From CAYYVJ01 sp964475115 (GTDB lineage: Bacteria > Bacillota > Clostridia > Lachnospirales > Lachnospiraceae): 48,369 bases of DNA. The translations under genes and the position numbers were made by a program. Where the stretch lies: positions 1 through 48,369 of the forward strand of contig CAYYVJ010000005.1 of NCBI GenBank assembly GCA_964475115.1, in the 5' to 3' direction. The notes beneath the pieces are model-generated. The model was not told the origin of the DNA, did no database searches, and saw only the letters and a list, made by a program, of their open reading frames with translations. This document shows positions 9,313 through 18,156 of the stretch, piece after piece. Within the stretch, counting starts at the first letter, position 1; each line of letters begins with the position of its first letter.

Positions 9313-10697
9313 AAACCATCCAAAAGGTTTTCTCTATTCATTATATACAAGACTACTTCATCCAATGCCATTCCTCTAGACCCTTTTAAAAAAATAATAT
9401 CCCCAGGAGAAAGAAAATCTTTTAAATAAGAAATCACATCTGCGTTTGAGTCAAAATGCTTTGTAAATAATTCATTATTTTTTTCTTTAGCAGTTTCTGA
9501 AATATATTTAGATAAGCTTCCTTTGGTGAGTAAGATATTTATATCCGCTTCTGCCACCACTTTCCCTATTTCTTTATGGTAGAGAATTTCATCCTCTCCT
9601 AATTCTAACATATCTCCCAATATTGCTATTTTTCTTCCATTCAAATTATAATTTTTTAAAACACTGATTCCAGCCTTCATAGAATCAGGATTCGCATTAT
9701 AGGTGTCATCAATTATAGTAAGTTCATTTTGAATATGTATTTGTTGTCTCATTTTAACACCAGAAAATGTTTTCAACTTATCTGCCGCTTTACTTATTGA
9801 TATTCCCCTTAAATGAGCTACTGCCAAAGCAACCATAGCATTTACCACGTTATGTTCCCCTAATAATGGTAATTCTACAAGTTCTTTTTCTCCTAGGCAA
9901 TAAGCATCAAATACAGTAATGCCATCAAGGATCTTTATATTTTTAGCTTGAAACTGACAATTATCACCTGTCCCATAAAAATAAGTTTCGTATTCTTTTC
10001 CACCCTTAAATGTCGATAGCATAGGATCATCACCATTTAAAAGCAGAATTCCACCCTTTTTTATCCCATTTGTTATGGTAAGCTTTTCTTCATATATATT
10101 TTCTTTCGATTTGAGCTGTTTTATATGTGCAGTCCCTATATTTGTTACCACAGCAATGTCCAAGTCAAGCATATTGCTCAAAGTTTTCATCTCACCAAAT
10201 TCACTGATACCAAGCTCAAGTACTACTATATCCTCAGAAGTCACCTCTGATATAGACAAGGGTACACCTGTTTGACTATTTTTATTTCCAGAGGTTTGAT
10301 ATACCGATAATTCTGCCGATAAGGCTGTAGCAATTAATTCTCTCGTGGTTGTCTTACCTACGCTTCCGGTTATTCCTACAACCGGAAAATGCTGTTTCCT
10401 TAAATAGAAAGCTGCAATTTCTTGAAGTGCTTTCTTAGTATCTTTTACCAAAATCCATGCTTTATCTGAATTCATACTAGTATGATCACTTGTAAGTGTA
10501 GCTTTTGCACCAAGGCATAAAGCGTCTTCAATATATAAATGAGCATCTGTTCTCTCTCCCTTTAATGGGACAAACAAGGTGTTTTCTTTTATATTTTTCG
10601 AATCAATACTAATCCCTTCAATTACAGTATTTTTATCACCACATAGCAATTCCCCTCTTGTTGCCATGAGTATAGTTTGGACTGTCATGTTTAGCAT
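9309..10697 (-). CDS. murF: UDP-N-acetylmuramoyl-tripeptide--D-alanyl-D-alanine ligase MurF
   Basis: About 462 residues. Mur-ligase motifs: GITGSVGKTTTRELI (P-loop), SGNKNSQTGVPLS (substrate loop typical of MurF), ELGISEFGEM, VVTNIGTAHI, GEHNVVNAMVAL (adenine/His motif), and the C-terminal ILGDMLELGEDE with FLKGSRGMALD. It adds D-Ala-D-Ala to the UDP-MurNAc-tripeptide in the cytoplasm. Start choice: an upstream in-frame ATG at 10707-10709 overlaps the GGAG box; the ATG at 10695-10697 lies 6 bp after that box and is preferred. It lies between the two MurE paralogues. Confidence 0.95.
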   Translation of the reverse strand: MLNMTVQTILMATRGELLCGDKNTVIEGISIDSKNIKENTLFVPLKGERTDAHLYIEDALCLGAKATLTSDHTSMNSDKAWILVKDTKKALQEIAAFYLRKQHFPVVGITGSVGKTTTRELIATALSAELSVYQTSGNKNSQTGVPLSISEVTSEDIVVLELGISEFGEMKTLSNMLDLDIAVVTNIGTAHIKQLKSKENIYEEKLTITNGIKKGGILLLNGDDPMLSTFKGGKEYETYFYGTGDNCQFQAKNIKILDGITVFDAYCLGEKELVELPLLGEHNVVNAMVALAVAHLRGISISKAADKLKTFSGVKMRQQIHIQNELTIIDDTYNANPDSMKAGISVLKNYNLNGRKIAILGDMLELGEDEILYHKEIGKVVAEADINILLTKGSLSKYISETAKEKNNELFTKHFDSNADVISYLKDFLSPGDIIFLKGSRGMALDEVVLYIMNRENLLDGL

Positions 10698-10733
10698 TAT
10701 GTTCTCCATTCTGGCACTTTTACGCCTTATTCT

Positions 10734-10765
10734 AATAGTGTGAAAGACTTGTCTTTCACACTATT
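10734..10765. repeat. Perfect 15-bp inverted repeat between murE and murF
   Basis: Left arm 10734-10748 (AATAGTGTGAAAGAC) and right arm 10751-10765 are exact reverse complements separated by two bases. On the transcribed minus strand it sits between the murE stop and the murF ribosome binding site. It is not followed by a U-run in either direction, so it looks like an mRNA stabilising or processing hairpin, or partial attenuator, rather than a standard rho-independent terminator. Confidence 0.75.
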
Positions 10766-10774
10766 CCCCTTACA

Positions 10775-12250
10775 TTACTTTTTACTATATGCCATTTCTT
10801 TCAAAATGTCAGCAATAAGTTCTCTTTCATCCATATGATACTTTACGCCTTTGATTTCCTGGTAGTCTTCATGACCTTTTCCCAAAAGTAAAATAATATC
10901 ACCATCTTCTGCATGCTCAATACTGTACCTAATGGCTTCTTTTCTATCCAAAATTTCAATATACTTTCCATTACTTTTTTTCATACCATATTTTATATCT
11001 TCAATGATATCACTTACTTCTTCAAATCTAGGATTATCTGACGTTAATATTGATAGGTCAGAATATTTCCCTGCAATCTCTCCCATATCATAGCGGCGAA
11101 GTTTTGATCTATTACCACCAGCTCCAAATACGCAAACAATTCTTTTAGGATTATACACTTTTATGGTAGTCAATAAACTTTCAAAACTTACTGCATTATG
11201 AGCATAGTCTATATACAAATGAAATTCATCCGCTATTTTTACTGGCTCTACTCTACCTTTTATTGCAATATGAGAGAGAGCTTCTCCAAACTCTTCTTCT
11301 TTTATATTAAAATGGCTACATACAAGTATAGCAGCTAATGCATTATATACATTAAATTCTCCTATTACACTTGCTTTTATATTCATATTTAAAATACCTT
11401 CACTATGGAATTTGACTCCTAAAAATCCAGGTTCTTTTACATATTCGATATTAACACCTCTTAAATCAGCCTCTTCTGAAAAGCCAAAGGTCTTAATTTC
11501 ACAAGTACTATCCTCTATCACTTCTTTCCATTTTTCATCATCACAATTTATGATACCTACCTTACATTGTCTAAAGAGAAGGCTTTTAAAATATAAGTAT
11601 TCATCAAAACTTGCATGTTCACCCTCTCCAATATGATCTGGAGAAATATTTGTAAAGATTCCATAATCAAATAAGAATCCATCCACTCGATGCATCATTA
11701 AACCTTGAGATGAAACTTCCATGATTACATAGTCACATCCAGCATCCGCCATTTCTCGAAAGATTTTTTGTAGCTCATATGATTCAGGTGTGGTGTTTTG
11801 AGTTTTTATTTTAACTTCTCCGTAAACTGCTCCAATTGTGCCAATAACACCTACTTTTTTTCCTGTCTCTTCTAAAATAGCCTGTATCATGTAGGAGGTC
11901 GTTGTTTTTCCTTTTGTACCAGTAATTCCAATTGTAACCATTTCCTGTGCTGGATTTCCAAAATACGCTGCTGACATAACTGCCAAAGCATTTCTTGTGT
12001 CTTCCACTTTTATAACAGTCACATCATTTTTTATTTCTAGGTCTCTATCTACAACAAGAACGGTTACACCTTTTTCTAAAACTTCAGGTATGAAATCATG
12101 AGAGTCTAGTTTACTACCTTTTACACAAACAAAGACCGTATCCTTTCCTACCTTTCTAGAATCATATACAATATCTTGTATTTCTACATCAATACTTCCT
12201 TTTACACACTGGTATTCTAATTTTTCTAATAAATTCCTTAGTCTTACCAT
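10775..12250 (-). CDS. murE: UDP-N-acetylmuramoyl-L-alanyl-D-glutamate--2,6-diaminopimelate ligase MurE
   Basis: 491 residues. Motifs: GITGTKGKTTTSYM (ATP), NTTPESYELQ (UMAG substrate loop), EVSSQGLMMHRV, FDEYLYFKSLLF (carbamyl-Lys region), GEFNVYNALAA, DYAHNAVSFESLL, VFGAGGNRSKLRR and TSDNPRFEEV. The DNPR box predicts meso-DAP as the amino acid added, which fits dapF directly upstream. Compared with the downstream paralogue it retains the more canonical GRVEPV element, so I take it as the housekeeping MurE. The ATG follows a GAGGAG box. It is separated from dapF by hairpin-rich DNA and from murF by a perfect inverted repeat, so expression of the two Mur genes may be adjusted post-transcriptionally. 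Confidence 0.93.
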   Translation of the reverse strand: MVRLRNLLEKLEYQCVKGSIDVEIQDIVYDSRKVGKDTVFVCVKGSKLDSHDFIPEVLEKGVTVLVVDRDLEIKNDVTVIKVEDTRNALAVMSAAYFGNPAQEMVTIGITGTKGKTTTSYMIQAILEETGKKVGVIGTIGAVYGEVKIKTQNTTPESYELQKIFREMADAGCDYVIMEVSSQGLMMHRVDGFLFDYGIFTNISPDHIGEGEHASFDEYLYFKSLLFRQCKVGIINCDDEKWKEVIEDSTCEIKTFGFSEEADLRGVNIEYVKEPGFLGVKFHSEGILNMNIKASVIGEFNVYNALAAILVCSHFNIKEEEFGEALSHIAIKGRVEPVKIADEFHLYIDYAHNAVSFESLLTTIKVYNPKRIVCVFGAGGNRSKLRRYDMGEIAGKYSDLSILTSDNPRFEEVSDIIEDIKYGMKKSNGKYIEILDRKEAIRYSIEHAEDGDIILLLGKGHEDYQEIKGVKYHMDERELIADILKEMAYSKK

Positions 12251-12284
12251 AGCTCCTCCTTTGTTATCCTCTTATTCGAATAAT

Positions 12285-12413
12285 TAGGGTGCCCCTATAG
12301 AGGCACCCTATCCATACTTTTACAAAGAGTTCTGCTTGCAAAACTCTAGCGCCTTTGGCGGTCGCTCGCGACATTTTCTATATACGCCGAAGTGCGCATC
12401 TGCCGGAGGCTTT
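12285..12413. repeat. Hairpin-rich, locally GC-rich intergenic element between dapF and murE
   Basis: This short stretch is much more GC-rich than its surroundings and holds several stem-loops in tandem. A 9-bp stem (TAGGGTGCC at 12285-12293, paired with 12302-12310); an AGAGTT/AACTCT stem with nested TGC-TT-GCA (12326-12347); CGCC-TTT-GGCG (12350-12360); GTCGC-TC-GCGAC (12361-12372); and further GCC/GGC pairs to 12413. No poly-U tail follows on either strand. It could be a dispersed intergenic repeat cassette, a read-through-limiting structure after dapF, or both. Confidence 0.6.
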
Positions 12414-12425
12414 TACTTTACTACA

Positions 12426-13280
12426 TTAAAATAGATGTGATACATCAATCTCCGACTCAAATACAGTATGAGAAGGTCCTGTCATAAACACATGGCCTGT
12501 ACTCTCATCCCACTCTATATCTAAAATACCACCTATTTGTTCTACTTCTACTTTTCGTTGGCAACGTCCAGTAAGTACTGCCGCTACAGCTGCTGTTGCA
12601 CAACCTGTCCCACACCCTATGGTCTCACCTGTGCCACGTTCCCACTCTCTTATTTTTATATAAGAATCATTGACTACCTGAGCAAAGGTTACATTTGTTT
12701 TATTAGGAAATATTTTTGTCATATTTTCTAATTCTCTACCAAACTTGTGTACATCAAAATCATCTACATTATCTATAAACGTTACACAATGAGGATTTCC
12801 CCATGATATAGCTGTCACTTTAAAATCATTTTCAAAAACTTGCACTGCTTCTTCTATAAATTCATCTAACTCGGTAACTACAGGTATCACTTTCGTATCT
12901 AGTCTTGGTTTGCCTATATTCGCACATATGTTAATGGCTTCATCATTTTCTACTGTTAGCACTAAATGTTGAATTCCTCCCAAGGTCTCAATGGTTAACT
13001 CTGTCTTATTGGTGAATTTATGGTCATACACATATTTACCCACACTTCGAAGTGCATTTCCACACATTTCTCCCTCAGTACCATCCGGATTAAACATTCT
13101 CATTCTAAAATCAGCTATCTCTGAAGAACATATTAAAACCATTCCATCAGAGCCAATAGCAAAATGTCTATCACTTACATATCTAGCTAATTCAGGAAGC
13201 TTTGATAGCTTCTGATGAATTGCATCTATATATACATAATCATTTCCATATGCTTGCATTTTTGTGAATTTTATTTTCAT
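12426..13280 (-). CDS. dapF: Diaminopimelate epimerase
   Basis: 284 residues. Interconverts LL- and meso-diaminopimelate for lysine and peptidoglycan synthesis. The two catalytic cysteines are seen in EMCGNALRSVGKYV (near residue 73) and ETIGCGTGCATAAVAA (near residue 223). The KMQAYGNDYVYID N-terminus and SWGNPHCVTF are also typical, and two pseudo-symmetric halves are evident. The start overlaps the upstream PLP-enzyme stop by 4 bp. Its product feeds MurE encoded just downstream, consistent with the DNPR motif of both MurE copies. Confidence 0.96.
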   Translation of the reverse strand: MKIKFTKMQAYGNDYVYIDAIHQKLSKLPELARYVSDRHFAIGSDGMVLICSSEIADFRMRMFNPDGTEGEMCGNALRSVGKYVYDHKFTNKTELTIETLGGIQHLVLTVENDEAINICANIGKPRLDTKVIPVVTELDEFIEEAVQVFENDFKVTAISWGNPHCVTFIDNVDDFDVHKFGRELENMTKIFPNKTNVTFAQVVNDSYIKIREWERGTGETIGCGTGCATAAVAAVLTGRCQRKVEVEQIGGILDIEWDESTGHVFMTGPSHTVFESEIDVSHLF

Positions 13281-14455
13281 GAAAGTGCATTCTCCAAATC
13301 TTTTATAATATCTTCAACATGCTCTATTCCTACAGAAAGTCTAAGAAAGTTTTCTGTTATTCCAATCATCTCTCTTCTAGCTGCCGGAATAGACTCATGT
13401 GTTTGTGTCATAGGATAAGTAATCAATGATTCAGTTCCACCTAAGCTTTCTGCAAACATGATCATATCTACTTTTTCTAATACTTGTTTTACTGTATCCA
13501 CATTATCTACGGTAAAAGATATCATTCCGCCAAAACCAGTAGACTGCTTTTTCATCACATCATAGCCAACATGATCTTCAAAGCCTGCATAATACACCTT
13601 TTTTACCTTTGCTTGCTTTCTAAGCCACTGCGCTACAGCTTGAGCATTTTCATTGTGCTTCTCCATACGAAGAGCAAGAGTTTTTAGTCCTCTTATTAAT
13701 AGCCAAGAATCAAGTGAAGCCAATCCATTTCCATGACTCTTTAGCTGCATACGTAAATGCTCTACCATTACATTTGAATTGGTAACTACGATTCCACCAA
13801 TGGTATCATTATGTCCACCAATATACTTTGTTGCACTATGTACAACGATATCTGCGCCTAAATCTAAAGGTTTTTGGAAATATGGTGTTAAAAATGTATT
13901 ATCAACAATAAGCAATGCTTGAATAGATTTTGCAATTTTAGATATTTCGCTAATATCTGCAACTTTCATCATTGGATTCGTAGGTGTTTCAACAAAAATC
14001 ATCTTCGTTTCTTTTGTAATTGTTTTATTTAATAGCTCTAAATCAGCCATATCAATATAATCATAAGTAATTCCATATTTACCAAATATACTTTCCATTA
14101 TACGATAAGTTCCGCCATAGATATCATCGGATAAAACAACGTGATCCCCTGGATTTAAATAAGTAAATATAGCCATGTTAGCTGCTTGTCCACTCGAAAA
14201 TGCAAAACCTTCTTTTCCATTTTCTAAAATGGCCATCGTTCGTTCTAGTTCTTGTCTGGTTGGATTTTGCAGTCTAGAATAATCAAATCCTGTTGATTGT
14301 CCAAATCCTTTGTGTCTAAAAGTAGCTGTTTGAAAAATAGGAAAACTCACTGAACCTGTGATTGGATCATTGCCAAGGGCTCCATGCACCACTTTAGATT
14401 CAAAATGCAAATTTTCTTTTTTACTATATTCATTATAATTACTAAAATTTTTCAT
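13277..14455 (-). CDS. Cys/Met-metabolism PLP-dependent enzyme (cystathionine gamma-synthase / gamma-lyase family)
   Basis: 392 residues, fold-type I PLP enzyme. Seen: the N-terminal VHGALGNDPITGSVSFPI and YSRLQNPTRQELE (phosphate-binding Tyr/Arg), FSSGQAANMA (cofactor phosphate loop), VETPTNPMMKVADI, DNTFLTPYFQ (Asp pairing with the pyridine nitrogen) and HSATKYIGGHND with the Schiff-base lysine near residue 210. The family includes cystathionine gamma-synthase, cystathionine lyases and methionine gamma-lyase, which cannot be separated by eye. Its 4-bp overlap with dapF ties it to the aspartate-family pathway, so methionine synthesis (MetB-like) is a reasonable guess but not proven. Confidence 0.88.
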   Translation of the reverse strand: MKNFSNYNEYSKKENLHFESKVVHGALGNDPITGSVSFPIFQTATFRHKGFGQSTGFDYSRLQNPTRQELERTMAILENGKEGFAFSSGQAANMAIFTYLNPGDHVVLSDDIYGGTYRIMESIFGKYGITYDYIDMADLELLNKTITKETKMIFVETPTNPMMKVADISEISKIAKSIQALLIVDNTFLTPYFQKPLDLGADIVVHSATKYIGGHNDTIGGIVVTNSNVMVEHLRMQLKSHGNGLASLDSWLLIRGLKTLALRMEKHNENAQAVAQWLRKQAKVKKVYYAGFEDHVGYDVMKKQSTGFGGMISFTVDNVDTVKQVLEKVDMIMFAESLGGTESLITYPMTQTHESIPAARREMIGITENFLRLSVGIEHVEDIIKDLENALS

Positions 14456-14531
14456 CTATCATTATCCTCATTTCCTAGATTTATGATTTTTCACAATATT
14501 AACTGATCGATATTTCTTTGTCAAATAGTTA

Positions 14532-16982
14532 CTATCCTAATGTCCCAATATAAGCTTCAAAGTCTTCCGAAGACATTATGATTTTCCTAGGTTTCGTACC
14601 TTCTTCAGGTCCAACCACACCAGCTTCAAATAATTGATCCATAATTCTTGCAGCACGGTTAAAACCTATTTTAAACATTCTTTGAAGCATTCCTATGGAC
14701 GCTTTTTCTTTTTCAATAATTAATCGTCCTGCTTCAACGAAATAATCATCTTGGTCCCCTAATGGAGATTGATTATTCTCATTTAGTGTAACGGAAGAAA
14801 TCTTATTTGCAATCTCTTCATCATAGGTATGATCGGATACTTGGCTTGATAAGAATTCCACTACCTTTGACACTTCTTTATCTGTTACAAATGCACCTTG
14901 AATACGAACTGGCTTCTGATATCCTACAGGATAGAAAAGCATATCTCCCTTACCTAATAATTTTTCAGCTCCATTCATATCTATGATAGTTCTAGAATCC
15001 ACCCCAGATGATACTGAGAATGCTATTCTAGAAGGTACATTTGCTTTAATTAAACCTGTAATTACGTTAACAGAAGGTCTCTGCGTAGCAATTACTAGAT
15101 GTAGTCCTGCTGCTCTAGCCATCTGAGCCAAACGACAAATAGCATCCTCTACTTCTCCCGGTGCTACCATCATTAAGTCTGCAAGCTCATCTACAATAAT
15201 TACAATTTGCGGAAGTGCTTCTGGCTTTCCTTCCTCCTCAATGTCGGCAATCGAAGCCACCTTATCATTATATCCCTTTAAATCTCTCACATTCAAATCA
15301 GCAAACTTTTTATAGCGATCTGTCATTTCAGCAACCGCCCAATTTAATGCTCCTGCAGCTTTTTTAGGATCTGTAACAACTGGAATCAATAAATGTGGAA
15401 TACCATTATATACACTTAGCTCAACCACCTTAGGATCTATCATAATTAACTTTACTTCCTTAGGATCTGCTTTATATAAAATACTCATAATAAGTGTATT
15501 AATACAAACTGACTTTCCAGAACCAGTTGCACCTGCAATTAAAAGATGAGGCATCTTTCCAATATCAGTTACTATCGTTTGCCCACCAATATCTTTTCCA
15601 ACTGTAAAAGCTATTTTAGAAGGATGATTCACAAATTGGTCTGATTCCAAAAGTTCTCTTAGCATAACAGTCATATTTTCTTTATTTGGTACTTCAATTC
15701 CAACTGCTGCTTTTCCTGGTATAGGAGCTTCAATACGAATATCTGCAGCTGCCAGATTCAATTTAATGTCATCTGCTAAAGACACTATTTTACTTACTTT
15801 TACACCTTGTTCAGGCTGTAACTCATAACGGGTTACTGCTGGACCACAACTCACATTGGTCACTGTAACACCTACCCCAAAGTTTTGAAGTGTTTGCTCC
15901 AACTTCATGGCTGTATCTTTTAGCTCTAAATCTAAGTTCTTATTCTTTTGTCCTGATGTACCCTTTGATAATAAATTCAGTGGTGGGAAAATATAGTTTC
16001 CCGTAGTTTCTTGGAGATTTATTTCTACTGCTTCTACTTTTGTTTCTGCTTTTACTTCTGGCTTTCCTTCTGATTTTACTTCTATTTTTGCTGCTGATGT
16101 TGAGTCTATATTTTCTGGTATTTCAACCGATACCTGTCCTGTATTCTCTTCAATCGGCATATGATTCATTGCAAACTCTGGACGAATCTCTACCGGTAGA
16201 TCTTCTTGCTTGTAGTCCATCGTAATTTCATGAACCTCTTCTACAGAAGGCTCAGGTTCTTCTATCTTTGTAATAGCAACACCTTTTATTTTTTTATTCA
16301 TTCTTTTTTCTTGTTTCTTTTCTTCACTTCTAATACGTCCAGCTTCTTTTAAGCGAATAGCGTCTTCTTTGGCAACACTATATACTTTATTTCCACCTTT
16401 TTTAACTCCATTAAGAAAGGATTTTTCCGTAATAATAACTAACCCAATAATTATAAATACAAGCATGACAATATAAGTGCCAATCATTCCTAATAGTGGA
16501 ACCAATAAATTAGAAAATAGTCCTCCTACAAATCCACCACCATTTTTAAATTCACTTGAACTTATGTAATATTCTGTAAGCTTTATGCTCCCTGCTAAAG
16601 GACTTGTAACCATTCCAATTAGTGTGCAGATAAAGAAATATACAAAAACAGAAGCAAAAAACTTAACCTTTGCTCTAAGATTATTCATATTAGATACTGC
16701 AAATGTAATTCCAAGAAACAAAAAAATTGGAAATATGTATGCGGTTATTCCAAAAAGACCAAACATTACATTGCTAATCCCTACTAATAAAGACGCTTCT
16801 TTTGTAAAATTGCTTATAAACAATAAAATTGCTAAAGCAAGAATAAATAAAATCGTTATCTCTTTCCTAAGTGCTAAATCCTTTGTAGCCACTTCACTCG
16901 CCTTATTCTTAGACTTAGTACTTGTTTTTCTAGAAGTCGTCTTAGAAGATTTCCGAGTTTTTCTATTTCCAGTCCCAGCCAA
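14532..16982 (-). CDS. ftsK: FtsK/SpoIIIE-family DNA translocase
   Basis: 816 residues. A basic Ser/Thr/Lys-rich N-terminus is followed by about four transmembrane segments (residues ~45-190), then a charged, variable linker (to ~345). The motor has Walker A AGATGSGKSVCIN near residue 485, Walker B VIIVDELADLMM and ATQRPSVNVITG. The C-terminal winged-helix gamma domain (about 745-816, IGMLQRMFKIGFNRAARIMDQ) reads polar DNA motifs. It pumps chromosomal DNA through the division or sporulation septum. The start is TTG, 8 bp after GGAGG, 12 bp after uppP. In Bacillus the same tepA-ylzJ-spoIIIE order occurs. Confidence 0.95.
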   Translation of the reverse strand: MAGTGNRKTRKSSKTTSRKTSTKSKNKASEVATKDLALRKEITILFILALAILLFISNFTKEASLLVGISNVMFGLFGITAYIFPIFLFLGITFAVSNMNNLRAKVKFFASVFVYFFICTLIGMVTSPLAGSIKLTEYYISSSEFKNGGGFVGGLFSNLLVPLLGMIGTYIVMLVFIIIGLVIITEKSFLNGVKKGGNKVYSVAKEDAIRLKEAGRIRSEEKKQEKRMNKKIKGVAITKIEEPEPSVEEVHEITMDYKQEDLPVEIRPEFAMNHMPIEENTGQVSVEIPENIDSTSAAKIEVKSEGKPEVKAETKVEAVEINLQETTGNYIFPPLNLLSKGTSGQKNKNLDLELKDTAMKLEQTLQNFGVGVTVTNVSCGPAVTRYELQPEQGVKVSKIVSLADDIKLNLAAADIRIEAPIPGKAAVGIEVPNKENMTVMLRELLESDQFVNHPSKIAFTVGKDIGGQTIVTDIGKMPHLLIAGATGSGKSVCINTLIMSILYKADPKEVKLIMIDPKVVELSVYNGIPHLLIPVVTDPKKAAGALNWAVAEMTDRYKKFADLNVRDLKGYNDKVASIADIEEEGKPEALPQIVIIVDELADLMMVAPGEVEDAICRLAQMARAAGLHLVIATQRPSVNVITGLIKANVPSRIAFSVSSGVDSRTIIDMNGAEKLLGKGDMLFYPVGYQKPVRIQGAFVTDKEVSKVVEFLSSQVSDHTYDEEIANKISSVTLNENNQSPLGDQDDYFVEAGRLIIEKEKASIGMLQRMFKIGFNRAARIMDQLFEAGVVGPEEGTKPRKIIMSSEDFEAYIGTLG

Positions 16983-16994
16983 CTATACTTCCTC

Positions 16995-17870
16995 CTATAT
17001 TATAAAATTTCCAACTATAGCAAGTATACCTGCCAAGTAGCAATAATAAGCAAAATACTTGAATTTTCTATTTTGCACTAATACTAACAACCATTTGATA
17101 CACATATAGCCTACTACCGCCGAAACTATTGTTCCAATTAAATAATTCATCATCTCACCTGGGGCAAGAGTAACATTTTTAAAATCTAAGATTTCTAATA
17201 ATGCCGCACCCAGAATAGCTGGTATAGACATAATAAAAGAATATTTAACCGCAAATTTTCTATCAAACCCATTCAATAAAGATACTGTAATCGTAGTACC
17301 AGATCTTGAAATTCCAGGCATGGTAGCAAATCCTTGACACACTCCAATGATAAAAGCATTCTTATAGCTAGCTGTCTTTGGCGTTTTTGTTCCTTCTTTT
17401 ATTTTATCAGAAATTAATAATAAAGTACCTGTTATCAATAATCCTATACCTGGAACAAGAAGGCCTTCTGATGCAGTTTCAATATAATCTTTCGCTAAAA
17501 TCCCAATCAATCCTGTTGGAATCGTAGATAGGATAATCATCATTACAAACTTACGGTATGAACTATTCACTACTTTGGAGTAATGTTTTTTATCTTTACT
17601 TGTTAAATTATGTATGTATACTGCAAGATTTTTCAAGAAATCAATAACAATTCCAATTCCCTCCATGATCAATTTCTTCAAATCACTCCAATATACAATA
17701 AATACAGCCACTAAGGTACCTATATGAAGCATTACATCAAATAGCATACCCGTGTCTGTATTAACTTTGAAAATATTCTTAAATATAGCCAAATGTCCCG
17801 AACTACTTATAGGAAGAAATTCTGCTACCCCCTGAATAATTCCTAACAAAATTGTCTCTAGCAAACTCAT
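16995..17870 (-). CDS. uppP: Undecaprenyl-diphosphatase (BacA/UppP)
   Basis: About 291 residues, polytopic membrane protein. The BacA-type signature is complete: LLGIIQGVAEFLPISSSGHL near the N-terminus (Glu-rich motif) and GVCQGFATMPGISRSGTTITV (PGxSRSG motif) in the second half. It recycles the lipid carrier for wall precursor export by dephosphorylating undecaprenyl pyrophosphate, and its loss typically gives bacitracin sensitivity. Start: the ATG at 17868-17870 is 7 bp after GGGAGG; a longer TTG-initiated reading would start inside that box. It sits between ylzJ and ftsK, an insertion relative to the Bacillus order, and has its own promoter. Confidence 0.96.
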   Translation of the reverse strand: MSLLETILLGIIQGVAEFLPISSSGHLAIFKNIFKVNTDTGMLFDVMLHIGTLVAVFIVYWSDLKKLIMEGIGIVIDFLKNLAVYIHNLTSKDKKHYSKVVNSSYRKFVMMIILSTIPTGLIGILAKDYIETASEGLLVPGIGLLITGTLLLISDKIKEGTKTPKTASYKNAFIIGVCQGFATMPGISRSGTTITVSLLNGFDRKFAVKYSFIMSIPAILGAALLEILDFKNVTLAPGEMMNYLIGTIVSAVVGYMCIKWLLVLVQNRKFKYFAYYCYLAGILAIVGNFII

Positions 17871-17899
17871 GTTCCTACCTCCCAAATTCTTCTTTAGTC

Positions 17900-17928
17900 A
17901 TTGTACTCTTTTTTCAATGTTTATTCAA
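17900..17928 (-). promoter_or_regulatory. Sigma-A-type promoter for uppP-ftsK
   Basis: On the minus strand TTGAAT (17923-17928) and TACAAT (17900-17905) are separated by exactly 17 bases, with an A/T-rich spacer. It lies about 30 bp upstream of the uppP start and downstream of the ylzJ stop, so uppP and following genes can be transcribed independently of tepA. Confidence 0.65.
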
Positions 17929-17967
17929 TACTATTTTTGATTTCATAAGAGTTTTGCAAACACCAGT

Positions 17968-18156
17968 TCACATTTCTTCTAAACACTTTTCTATGGAGAC
18001 TAATTCCACTTTTGCTAAAGCTATAAGTTCTATTTCTCCACAAGCAATGGGATTTTGACGTACTTCTTCTTCTTTTTTTTCTTCTTTTTCATTATATAAT
18101 CTATCATATTCTGTTTCAGCATAAATCCTACTATGAGGGATCACTGAGTAGAGCAT
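17968..18156 (-). CDS. YlzJ-like small protein
   Basis: 62 residues: it begins MLYSVIPHSRIYAETEY, has a Lys/Glu-rich middle and ends in an Ile/Val/Leu-rich stretch (CGEIELIALAKVELVSIEKC). Size, the MLYSVIP-type opening and position directly after the ClpP-like tepA and before ftsK match the YlzJ family, whose function is unknown. It overlaps tepA by 16 bp in another frame, so expression should be coupled. Identification is by synteny and general resemblance. Confidence 0.75.
   Translation of the reverse strand: MLYSVIPHSRIYAETEYDRLYNEKEEKKEEEVRQNPIACGEIELIALAKVELVSIEKCLEEM

Noticed and set aside
17871..18140. Riboswitch or structured leader ahead of uppP.
   Set aside because: The interval is filled by the ylzJ gene and a plain sigma-A promoter; no long stem-loop structure is apparent.
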